Positions 45,000 through 51,988 of a stretch of 64,000 bases of DNA are shown here, in pieces. The stretch's first letter is position 1. Each line of letters begins with the position of its first letter. Source of the stretch: Chitinophagaceae bacterium UBA4411 (GTDB lineage Bacteria > Bacteroidota > Bacteroidia > Chitinophagales > Chitinophagaceae); contig DGQP01000009.1 in NCBI GenBank assembly GCA_002400415.1, positions 124,001-188,000 on the forward strand, given 5' to 3'. Under the pieces are notes generated by a model that was given only the letters and a program-made list of their open reading frames with translations, searched no databases and was not told the DNA's origin. Made by a program: the position numbers and the translations under genes.

Positions 45000-45968
45000 T
45001 TATTCCTTTGCTTCAAGCCTGTCTTTGTAATCTTTAAATCTTTCTTTGATAGCTGAATCCGCATCCTGGTACCCTTTCTCTACAGGGAATGCCCTGTCTT
45101 TTGGTGGCAGGTAATATACTCTTGGCTTGGTACCCAGTTCTTCCTGGTATCGATAAGCAGCCCGGTCCTTTATCAGTTGACTGAAACTGACCGTCTCAAG
45201 ACCATTGCTGACGGTATCTTCATTTTCATCTCCAAAGTAAAATACACCGTTAGGGCAGGCTTCCACACAAGGAGGGAGAAGGCCTTCCCGTGCACGGTCA
45301 GGACAGAAATCACATTTTTCCACAGTGCCTACCTGGGCAGGTAAACCGGTTTCTGGGTTTGATGCAAGACTTCTTATATCAATAGGCTGATCAGGTTCAG
45401 CCCAGTTAAATACACGGGTAGAGTATGGGCAGGCAGCCATACAGAACTTACAGCCAATACAACGGTCATTATCTATCAGAACAAGACCATCCTGTCTTTT
45501 GAAAGTGGCATCAACCGGACAAACTTTTACACAAGGAGGATTGTCACAGTGGAAGCATTGTTTGGGAAACCAGTAAGGTGCTGCTTTTTCACTATCCTGC
45601 ATCAATTTTACAGTAAGCCATTCAGTTTCTTTGGGACGATAGTGCCATTTTTGGCAAGCACTGACACAACTTCTTGCATTTTTACAACTGGCCAGATCTA
45701 CTACCATCACAAATTTTTTGCCGGCAATCCCTTCTCTTGCTTCCAGTTTGGAAACAATGGCCATATGTTCTTCATGCTTCAGGTATGCGGAGTCAATTTC
45801 AACAATCTCTCCATCGGGAGATAAGAGTTTTACCTTATCGCCGGTGGTAGCTTTTTTTGAAGAGCAGGAACAAGCCAGGCTGCCACAAGCGGTGGCGGCC
45901 ACTGCTGCAATAGCTGCAGTTTTAATAAAATCCCGGCGGCTGTTGTCATTTATTTCTTCTTGTTTCAT
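45000..45968 (-). CDS. Tat-exported four-cluster ferredoxin (DmsB/NrfC-like)
   Basis: A 322-residue protein with a twin-arginine signal (SRRDFIKTAAIAAVAATACG) and Cys-rich motifs for several 4Fe-4S clusters: CFHCDNPPCVKVCP, CIGCKFCMAACP and CDFCPDRAREGLLPPCVEACP. The first cluster motif reads CKNARSCVSAC, which has Ala where the second Cys of C-x2-C would be expected. The N-terminal part shares VKLLSPDGEIVEID with the small upstream protein. It would be the electron-carrying subunit on the periplasmic side of NrfD. Confidence 0.9.
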   Translation of the reverse strand: MKQEEINDNSRRDFIKTAAIAAVAATACGSLACSCSSKKATTGDKVKLLSPDGEIVEIDSAYLKHEEHMAIVSKLEAREGIAGKKFVMVVDLASCKNARSCVSACQKWHYRPKETEWLTVKLMQDSEKAAPYWFPKQCFHCDNPPCVKVCPVDATFKRQDGLVLIDNDRCIGCKFCMAACPYSTRVFNWAEPDQPIDIRSLASNPETGLPAQVGTVEKCDFCPDRAREGLLPPCVEACPNGVFYFGDENEDTVSNGLETVSFSQLIKDRAAYRYQEELGTKPRVYYLPPKDRAFPVEKGYQDADSAIKERFKDYKDRLEAKE

Positions 45969-46007
45969 AATGTGCTTATTAATAATAAATAAGGAGCATA
46001 GGGTTTA

Positions 46008-46235
46008 TCAGCTGTTTTCTTTGGATGGATTTTTCATCCAGTCGAAAATTTGTTGATTTGTAGCTCTTTGCTTTTTAGTGAGTTCAGCCAAGACAGCTTT
46101 ATCAATTTCTACCAACTTTCCATCTGCTGTCAGCATTTTCACCTTTTCAGCAGGGGCTTCTTTTTTATCTGTGGAAATGAACATTGATAAAAAATCCCGG
46201 CGGGACTTATTATCTGGTTTCTTATTGCTTCCCAT
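46008..46235 (-). CDS. Small Tat-signal protein, first gene of the operon
   Basis: A 75-residue protein from ATG 46235 (the longer frame upstream runs through the regulatory region and is not used). It has a twin-arginine-like SRRDFLSMF but little hydrophobic stretch after it, then VKMLTADGKLVEIDKAVLAEL, the same short motif as in the ferredoxin (VKLLSPDGEIVEID). It may be an assembly factor or a small subunit. No family is known. Confidence 0.6.
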   Translation of the reverse strand: MGSNKKPDNKSRRDFLSMFISTDKKEAPAEKVKMLTADGKLVEIDKAVLAELTKKQRATNQQIFDWMKNPSKENS

Positions 46236-46296
46236 ACGAGTGATTTTTAATTTTCTTAAATTTAAGAAAATGAGACTGCAACTTATCCATGAGTTA

Positions 46297-46313
46297 TTGA
46301 CAGTTCTATGACA
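46297..46313 (-). promoter_or_regulatory. Shared 17-bp promoter/operator motif, copy A
   Basis: In - strand sense this reads TGTCATAGAACTGTCAA, matching copy B (46409-46425) at 15 of 17 bases. It lies 62 bases upstream of the small Tat gene and 15 bases downstream (in the direction of transcription) of a CRP/FNR-like site. Confidence 0.6.
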
Positions 46314-46328
46314 GGAGTCAAGATTCTG

Positions 46329-46344
46329 AGTGAGATATGTCACA
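46329..46344. promoter_or_regulatory. CRP/FNR-family-like site 1
   Basis: AGTGA-N6-TCACA (46329-46344) differs from the CRP consensus TGTGA-N6-TCACA at one position. Read on the - strand it begins with TGTGA and is followed by 15 bases and then copy A of the 17-bp motif. Confidence 0.6.
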
Positions 46345-46377
46345 AACGGGTTGATCTTGATTAGCATTAGTTCTTTG

Positions 46378-46393
46378 TGTGACTAAAGTCATA
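46378..46393. promoter_or_regulatory. CRP/FNR-family-like site 2
   Basis: TGTGA-CTAAAG-TCATA (46378-46393) fits the same pattern with one mismatch. On the + strand it is followed by exactly 15 bases and then copy B of the 17-bp motif, a mirror image of site 1. Confidence 0.6.
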
Positions 46394-46408
46394 TTTCAAA
46401 CAGCGCCT

Positions 46409-46425
46409 TGTCATGAAACTGTCAA
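46409..46425 (+). promoter_or_regulatory. Shared 17-bp promoter/operator motif, copy B
   Basis: TGTCATGAAACTGTCAA on the + strand, 83 bases before the first cytochrome gene of the divergent operon. It matches copy A except for its two central bases. Confidence 0.6.
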
Positions 46426-46507
46426 CCGCACCCGGATATTTTTGATATTGCATTTTAATGATGAGTTCTTTCAGCATCAACATTTCAATAAGTTAAACTA
46501 GCTTTTT

Positions 46508-47698
46508 ATGAAAAAGGTTTCAGCTATTCAAACGGTGGTTCTCTTTGTTTGTGGTGTGTTTCTCGCGACTACCGTTTTTCAGTGTACGAAATCAGGAGAT
46601 ATTGTAAAAGGCCTTGACAGGTCGTTTACAGGTTCTGCGGATTCCACTGTTTACGCTTCGTTTTATGAAAGCAACACCGTAAGCCCCTCCGATGTTACGC
46701 CGGATGTGAATGACATTATTAAATACCGGGGTGTAAAAACAGTGATCCATGAGTATTGCGGCACTTCTAATTGTCATGGAGGCCCAATTTCTCCCAAATT
46801 CGACACATATGCTGAGATCATGAAATATGTGACTCCGGGTAATCCCCAGGCCAGTAAATTGTGGGAGTTCATTACTACAAATGATTTTGACAAGGCGATG
46901 CCCCCGGTTGCATCCAGTCATGAATTAAATACATCTGATAAAGGTCTTATCTATAACTGGATCTTAAATGGTGCTAAAGAAAGGCCTGACCTGGCTGATT
47001 TCAGGCCGGCAGCAATCAGGATCATTAATGACGGTTGCGGTTCTGCCAACTGCCATAACCAGGCTACTGCTACAGGTGGCTGGGCCAGAAAGGGACTGTT
47101 TGGTCCGTTAACAACTGCTGATACAACTACGTTCACATATATTAACCCATCAACAGGTGCAGTTACATTATATTGCCAGGTTTCTAATCAAACATTATTG
47201 AACCAGGTATGGACAGCGTATAAAGACAGCGTGAAGAAATTCTATTCTGACACGGTTGCCTTTGCAAGTTTCAGACCCTGGAAAACATTTGCAACTCCAC
47301 GTTCTGCTTCCAGCACAAGAGGCCCGCTGCAGTCATACGATGATATCCTGATGGATATAAAGTATCCAAAAAGCATAAGAAGCAATTCCAGTGTGGTTTA
47401 TACAGACCCTGTAACACTTACACAGTATTATGTAAGAGGAAACCCGCTGCTGGCGAGCAGTTCAATGGTATCAAGGGTGGATTCAACATTACTTCTTGCA
47501 GTTCCCTTTACAGGCGTATTTGCAACCAGTCACCAGGGCGATATGGCCTATGGGGACGGAGGTCTGAAACCTCATGAAGTGGCACTGATCAAAGCCTGGT
47601 ATTTTGCTGATCCGAACATACCTGAAGTGTGGAAATATGGAACCAGTAATGCCGGTATTTTCAAATACAGGAAAACAGGAAATATCATCAGACGCTAA
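46508..47698 (+). CDS. Secreted cytochrome-like protein with CX4CH motifs
   Basis: A 396-residue protein with a signal sequence and lipobox-like TTVFQCTK. Two haem-type motifs have wide spacing: CGTSNCH (near residue 83) and CGSANCH (near 178), each C-x4-CH instead of C-x2-CH. MPPVASSHELN, between them, may supply a Met ligand. Such motifs are common in Bacteroidota envelope cytochrome domains as I recall, but haem attachment is not proven. It is first in a + strand operon divergent from the NrfD operon. Confidence 0.75.
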   Translation: MKKVSAIQTVVLFVCGVFLATTVFQCTKSGDIVKGLDRSFTGSADSTVYASFYESNTVSPSDVTPDVNDIIKYRGVKTVIHEYCGTSNCHGGPISPKFDTYAEIMKYVTPGNPQASKLWEFITTNDFDKAMPPVASSHELNTSDKGLIYNWILNGAKERPDLADFRPAAIRIINDGCGSANCHNQATATGGWARKGLFGPLTTADTTTFTYINPSTGAVTLYCQVSNQTLLNQVWTAYKDSVKKFYSDTVAFASFRPWKTFATPRSASSTRGPLQSYDDILMDIKYPKSIRSNSSVVYTDPVTLTQYYVRGNPLLASSSMVSRVDSTLLLAVPFTGVFATSHQGDMAYGDGGLKPHEVALIKAWYFADPNIPEVWKYGTSNAGIFKYRKTGNIIRR

Positions 47699-47728
47699 CC
47701 CAATCAATCATTACAAAAACTAAGGTTT

Positions 47729-48346
47729 ATGAAAACAAAAATATTAATAACAGCAATGATGACCACGATGATTGTTTATGCGCTGTCATCCTGTTATCAG
47801 AATAAAGAAGATATCCTTGCCTTACCCAGGGTCTCTTTCAGAAGTGAAGTGGCTCCCATTATCACAGCTGGTCCCTGCGGTTGCCATAATAATGGTATAG
47901 CTACCCGGGCCGTGCAGTTCTCTCATTTCGATACAGTTTTTTATGATGCGATTCTTTCCCGTGTATCCGTTTTCAAAGCATGGGTGGAAGGCGGCACTCA
48001 CCCCGGTGGTGGCGCTATTGATTTTGCACCTAATGAAAAGAATATCATTAAGCAATGGATAGACCAGGGAGATCCCTACGATGATGGTGCCGGCTGTACC
48101 GTAAGTGGCAACCTGAGATATACAGTTGATATCCTTCCTATCTATAATTCAAGCTGTAAAGGCTCTACCTGCCATGGTGGACTGGCTGTAACGCTGGATT
48201 ATAATAAGATGGTGGCCGAAAAAACAACAATCACCACAATGATGAACAGTGGTGGCAGCAGCGGGCACCCCGGCGGAGCGTTAAGTCTCACTACCTGCAC
48301 TATCAATAAATTCAAAGAGTGGATCAATCAGGGACAACCTCAATAA
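47729..48346 (+). CDS. Secreted cytochrome-like lipoprotein
   Basis: A 205-residue protein with a lipoprotein-type signal (YALSSCYQN). It has GPCGCHNNG (a C-x-CH arrangement) near residue 50 and CKGSTCHGG (C-x4-CH) near residue 145, plus GHPGGALSL. It lies 30 bases downstream of the larger cytochrome-like gene and resembles it in plan. Likely an outer-membrane or periplasmic electron carrier of the same pathway. Confidence 0.72.
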   Translation: MKTKILITAMMTTMIVYALSSCYQNKEDILALPRVSFRSEVAPIITAGPCGCHNNGIATRAVQFSHFDTVFYDAILSRVSVFKAWVEGGTHPGGGAIDFAPNEKNIIKQWIDQGDPYDDGAGCTVSGNLRYTVDILPIYNSSCKGSTCHGGLAVTLDYNKMVAEKTTITTMMNSGGSSGHPGGALSLTTCTINKFKEWINQGQPQ

Positions 48347-48393
48347 TTAATTGTCAGTAAGAAAAGATTGTTTTAAAAAATAAAACAGGTTTT

Positions 48394-49308
48394 ATGAAAA
48401 AAATATTTTCGCTTCTCGTTTTAGGATTGGGTTGCTGGGCAACTACTATTGCACAGGATGATGCCCCTGAAGCTAAAGAAGCTCCCAAACAAAAATTCAC
48501 ACGGGCTACTTTCAACTCCACCCGTATCATTAATATGCAGAGTACGGAGATCGTAAGTAAAGGAAGTCTGCAGTTTTTAATATCTCACCACTTCAGCCCG
48601 CTGTGGCCGGAGGAAGGATCCACACAGGATAATATGGCCGGTTTACTGGGTTTAAACTCAGGCCTTGCCTTTACGTATTTGTCATTTGATTATTCTCCCA
48701 CTTCTTTCATGAACCTGGGACTGGCTGCTGCCGGCCGGTCACGTTTTGAAGGATGGGCCAAGTTTAAAATACTGCGTCAGCAAACAGGGGCTAAAAATAT
48801 TCCTGTATCAGTAGGCTGGTATTCTATGTTTAACGTGAATGCCGCTAAAGATGCTTCGGTTTCCCTGGGATGGAATAAATATTCTTTCCTGCACCAGTTA
48901 TTGGTGGCCCGCAAATTCTCTGATAAATTCTCCCTGCAGTTAATGCCAACCCTGGTTTACTTTAATGTGGTTCCTTATGGTATCAACAACAGTAATTCAG
49001 TATTCTCTATGGGCCTGGGCGGAAAATATAAACTGACTTCTAACAAGAATATCACCTTTGAGTATGCCAGGCAGTTCAATATGTATGAGAACCTGGTGGA
49101 TAAAAACGGTAATATCGTGAATTATAAACCTGACCTGCTGTCTGTCGGTATGGAATTTAACACCGGCGGTCACTTGTTCCAGTTTTATATTGGTAACACT
49201 ACCAATTCTTCAAATATCGATCAATTGGCAAGAAACAGCAGCAAACTTGACTTTCATAACCTTGCTTTTGGCTTTACTATCAACAGGAGCCTGAGCCTGA
49301 AAAAATAA
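48394..49308 (+). CDS. DUF5777-type outer-membrane beta-barrel protein
   Basis: A 304-residue exported protein: signal peptide (cleaved near IAQ|DD), FNSTRIINMQSTEIVSKG and LQFLISHHFSPLW (the DUF5777 start), then alternating amphipathic strands ending in aromatic/basic residues. It is predicted to be an outer-membrane barrel. It ends the + strand operon with two cytochrome-like proteins, so it could form a pore or sheath for their function. No direct evidence for electron transfer across the membrane. Confidence 0.82.
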   Translation: MKKIFSLLVLGLGCWATTIAQDDAPEAKEAPKQKFTRATFNSTRIINMQSTEIVSKGSLQFLISHHFSPLWPEEGSTQDNMAGLLGLNSGLAFTYLSFDYSPTSFMNLGLAAAGRSRFEGWAKFKILRQQTGAKNIPVSVGWYSMFNVNAAKDASVSLGWNKYSFLHQLLVARKFSDKFSLQLMPTLVYFNVVPYGINNSNSVFSMGLGGKYKLTSNKNITFEYARQFNMYENLVDKNGNIVNYKPDLLSVGMEFNTGGHLFQFYIGNTTNSSNIDQLARNSSKLDFHNLAFGFTINRSLSLKK

Positions 49309-49334
49309 GTGGTATAGTTTTAATGGTTAATAAG

Positions 49335-49361
49335 AAAGGCGGTACAACTTGTACCGCCTTT
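49335..49361 (+). terminator. Intrinsic terminator after DUF5777 gene
   Basis: Stem AAAGGCGGTAC/GTACCGCCTTT followed by TTCTTT; 27 bases after the stop. Confidence 0.8.
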
Positions 49362-49381
49362 TCTTTATAGTCGTTTATAGA

Positions 49382-49870
49382 TCATTTTATTTCTTCGAAC
49401 ATACCTGTTTGTTTGTTCTTCCGCACATTATCCCAGTTAAAAAAACGGCCATTCATAGCTACGTATACCCCGGGAGACAGCGTCTGTGCAAAAGCCAACG
49501 CACTGCCCAGGTTAAATAAACCATCAGAGCTCCCAAATTTGATGGGAATCATTGCACCAGTCAGTACGATCGTTTTATTTTTCACTTTCTCTGCAAGTAA
49601 TTTTGCCGTGACCGACATTGTATCCGTACCATGGGTGATAACGATCTTTTCTTCATCACACTGATTACATTGGTATGCGATCAGTTCACGGTCTTCATCA
49701 GTCATTTCAAGGCTGTCGATCATCATCAGTGTCCTGATCTCAACCGTTACTTTACTGCGACCCATTTCCAGCAGGTCATGCATATGAGTATCATTGAAAT
49801 AAAGTTGTCCGGTAATCTCGTTGTATTCTTTATCGAATGTGCCGCCGGTTATAAAAATGCGGATAGCCAT
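49382..49870 (-). CDS. Asparaginase-domain protein (N-terminal domain only)
   Basis: A 162-residue protein corresponding to the N-terminal domain of L-asparaginases. ITGGTFD carries the first nucleophilic Thr, HGTDTM the second Thr/Asp pair, TGAMIPIKFGSSDG the catalytic-support region. The C-terminal domain of full-length asparaginases (about 330 residues) is missing, with a normal stop and start. Short members like this are common in annotated genomes as I recall. Activity is uncertain. Confidence 0.85.
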   Translation of the reverse strand: MAIRIFITGGTFDKEYNEITGQLYFNDTHMHDLLEMGRSKVTVEIRTLMMIDSLEMTDEDRELIAYQCNQCDEEKIVITHGTDTMSVTAKLLAEKVKNKTIVLTGAMIPIKFGSSDGLFNLGSALAFAQTLSPGVYVAMNGRFFNWDNVRKNKQTGMFEEIK

Positions 49871-49970
49871 GGTGGGTATTAATTTACCGTGAAGGTATAG
49901 AATCAGCTTTTTACGGTTGAAAATTGTAAACCAAAGCTGTCCAACACGAAAACCGGATGAGAGAAGGAAA

Positions 49971-49999
49971 TAAAAAAACCTGCAGATTGTTTTGCAGGT
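49971..49999 (-). terminator. Intrinsic terminator on the - strand upstream of asparaginase gene
   Basis: Arms ACCTGCA (49978-49984) and TGCAGGT (49993-49999), followed in - sense by T7. No protein gene on this strand ends here, so it probably terminates the noncoding transcript from about 50.19 kb or its read-through. Confidence 0.7.
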
Positions 50000-50033
50000 A
50001 TCAATAAAGTCTTAATTTAGCAGGCGCTAAAAC

Positions 50034-50188
50034 AAAAAAGGCCCTTCCGTAGAAACGGACTGACCTCTAACGATTGCTTGCCATATGAAAATCTTAATAA
50101 AGTAGTATCTCTTTTTGCTGCTTTAGGACCTCTGACGACTTGCTATTTCCTTCCAACGATTGCTTGCTTTATGATCCCTTCAGCTTTG
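50034..50188 (-). ncRNA. Candidate small RNA (~155 nt) with three repeated motifs
   Basis: A complete promoter (50194-50225) and an intrinsic terminator (stem within 50040-50065, then T6 in - sense at 50034-50039) bound a 155-base unit with no credible ORF. Inside it, the motif GCAAGCAATCGTT occurs twice (on the + strand AACGATTGCTTGC ends at 50081 and near 50167). A weaker third copy (TGACGACTTGC) is near 50133-50143. The repeats have no complement inside the RNA, so they are probably exposed. No known RNA family was recognised. Confidence 0.5.
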
Positions 50189-50193
50189 TAAAA

Positions 50194-50225
50194 CAAAATT
50201 AAGGACTACACACAGCCAATTCAAG
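50194..50225 (-). promoter_or_regulatory. Bacteroidota-type promoter of the small RNA
   Basis: In - sense: CTTG (-33 region, 50222-50225), 20-base spacer, TAATTTTG (-7 element TAnnTTTG, 50194-50201). This is one of the best matches to the Bacteroidota consensus in the window. Confidence 0.6.
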
Positions 50226-50311
50226 CCAAGATGTGACGGGTTTCATGACGCCTAAAACCGGTATTTTTTAAAAAAACCCTTACTGGTACTGTATTTCAGG
50301 ATAAATTTGCA

Positions 50312-51865
50312 ATGATGCCCAACCGTCCCACGGACATATTATTTCAGTTAGTAAAATCGTTGGAAAAGGCCGAAAAACGCCATTTTAAGCTCTATATAAC
50401 CCGAAGTTCAGCCCGGGAAGATCTTAAAATCGTAAAACTTTTTGATGCTTTGGACAAGCTGAATGAATATGATGAAAAATCGTTATTTAAAAAATTGCCC
50501 GGAATTCAGAAACCGCAGCTTGCCAATTTAAAGAGTCACTTATATAAAGAATTATTAGCCAGCCTGCGGCTCCTGAAAAGCGCTGACAGCCTGGACCTGC
50601 AATTGAATGAGCAATTTGACTATGCACATATTCTGTACAAAAAAGGCCTGTTCATGCAAAGCCTCCGCATCCTGGACCGGGTGAAGGAGATCGCCAAGAG
50701 TAATCAGAAGTATAATTTTCTTACCCTTGTCATTTCTTTAGAAAAAAGAATTGAAGGTCTGCATATTACCCGCAGTATGCACAACAGGGTGGAACAATTA
50801 GCAATTGAAGCCAATACGGTAAGCCGCCATATTGATGTTGTATCACGTTTGAGTAACCTGTCACTTTTGTTGTTCAGCTGGTTCACACTGCACGGACATG
50901 CAAGAAATAAAAAGGATGAAGCCGGCGTAAAAAAATTCATGCAGGAACATCTGCCCGCTGATGCACACCTGGTAACCGGGTTTTATGAGAAAATGTATTT
51001 GTACCAGAGTTATTGCTGGTATGCATTTATCCGCCAGGATTTTTTACAATATTACCGCTATGCGCAAAAATGGATCGACCTGTTTGATGCAAATCCATTG
51101 ATGATCCGGGTGGAAACAAGCCACTATATCAAGGGACTGCATTATTTGCTGAATGCACATTTTGATTTGCGCAACTACAGGGAGTTTGATAAAACACTGA
51201 AAAAATTTGAACAGTTTGCACAAACCAGCCGGGTGCAGGACCATGATAACTTCCGTACACAGGCATTTGTGTATATCAGTACCGGAAGGATCAACCAGCA
51301 TTTTATGATGGGAACTTTCAAAGAAGGGCTGAAGATTGTGCCGGATATTGAGGGAAAACTGGAAGAGTATGATTTATTTCTCGATCCCCACCGCATTATG
51401 GTGATGAATTATAAAATTGCCACCCTTTATTTCGGAAGCGGCGATTACAGTACCTGTATTGATTACCTGCAGGGCATTATCAATGAAACGGGCAACCTGC
51501 GTACTGACCTTCAATGTTATGCCCGCCTGCAGCATTTACTGGCACATTATGAACTGGGCAATATGGAACTGATGGAACCCCTCAGCCGTTCCGTTTACCG
51601 CTTCTTTGCAAAAATGGAAAATCTTACGGTCGTGGAACAGGAGATCTTCAAATTCTTCCGCAAATCGCTGGCAGTTTCCAACCGGGAAATAAAACCCGAA
51701 TTGCAAAAATTTCTCGGGAAGATCAAATACCTGGAAGGAAACCGTTTTGAGACAAGAGCATTTGCTTACCTGGATATCATCTCCTGGCTGGAAAGCAAAG
51801 TGTATAACAAATCCATGAGCAAGGTGATCCATGAAAAATACATGGAAAGTAAACGCAAAAAATAG
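50312..51865 (+). CDS. Conserved helical-repeat protein of unknown function
   Basis: A 517-residue soluble protein, almost wholly helical, with TPR-like pairs (AHILYKKGLFMQSLRILDRV, ATLYFGSGDYSTCIDYLQGI). No signal or catalytic motif. A -7-like TAAATTTG (50302-50309) lies right in front of the ATG, so the mRNA may be nearly leaderless and translation may start at the second ATG (50315). The function is unknown. It is upstream of the helicase gene. Confidence 0.75.
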   Translation: MMPNRPTDILFQLVKSLEKAEKRHFKLYITRSSAREDLKIVKLFDALDKLNEYDEKSLFKKLPGIQKPQLANLKSHLYKELLASLRLLKSADSLDLQLNEQFDYAHILYKKGLFMQSLRILDRVKEIAKSNQKYNFLTLVISLEKRIEGLHITRSMHNRVEQLAIEANTVSRHIDVVSRLSNLSLLLFSWFTLHGHARNKKDEAGVKKFMQEHLPADAHLVTGFYEKMYLYQSYCWYAFIRQDFLQYYRYAQKWIDLFDANPLMIRVETSHYIKGLHYLLNAHFDLRNYREFDKTLKKFEQFAQTSRVQDHDNFRTQAFVYISTGRINQHFMMGTFKEGLKIVPDIEGKLEEYDLFLDPHRIMVMNYKIATLYFGSGDYSTCIDYLQGIINETGNLRTDLQCYARLQHLLAHYELGNMELMEPLSRSVYRFFAKMENLTVVEQEIFKFFRKSLAVSNREIKPELQKFLGKIKYLEGNRFETRAFAYLDIISWLESKVYNKSMSKVIHEKYMESKRKK

Positions 51866-51988
51866 TTTTCCTTTTGCCTGTGTAAAAAAAATCATTAAGG
51901 CGCTTCAACTTCAAAACATTATCCCCTGCACAAACTGTATTTTCGCAGCAGGCAGTAATCACCGGCTTTGGCCGTGGTTAAAAAAATT

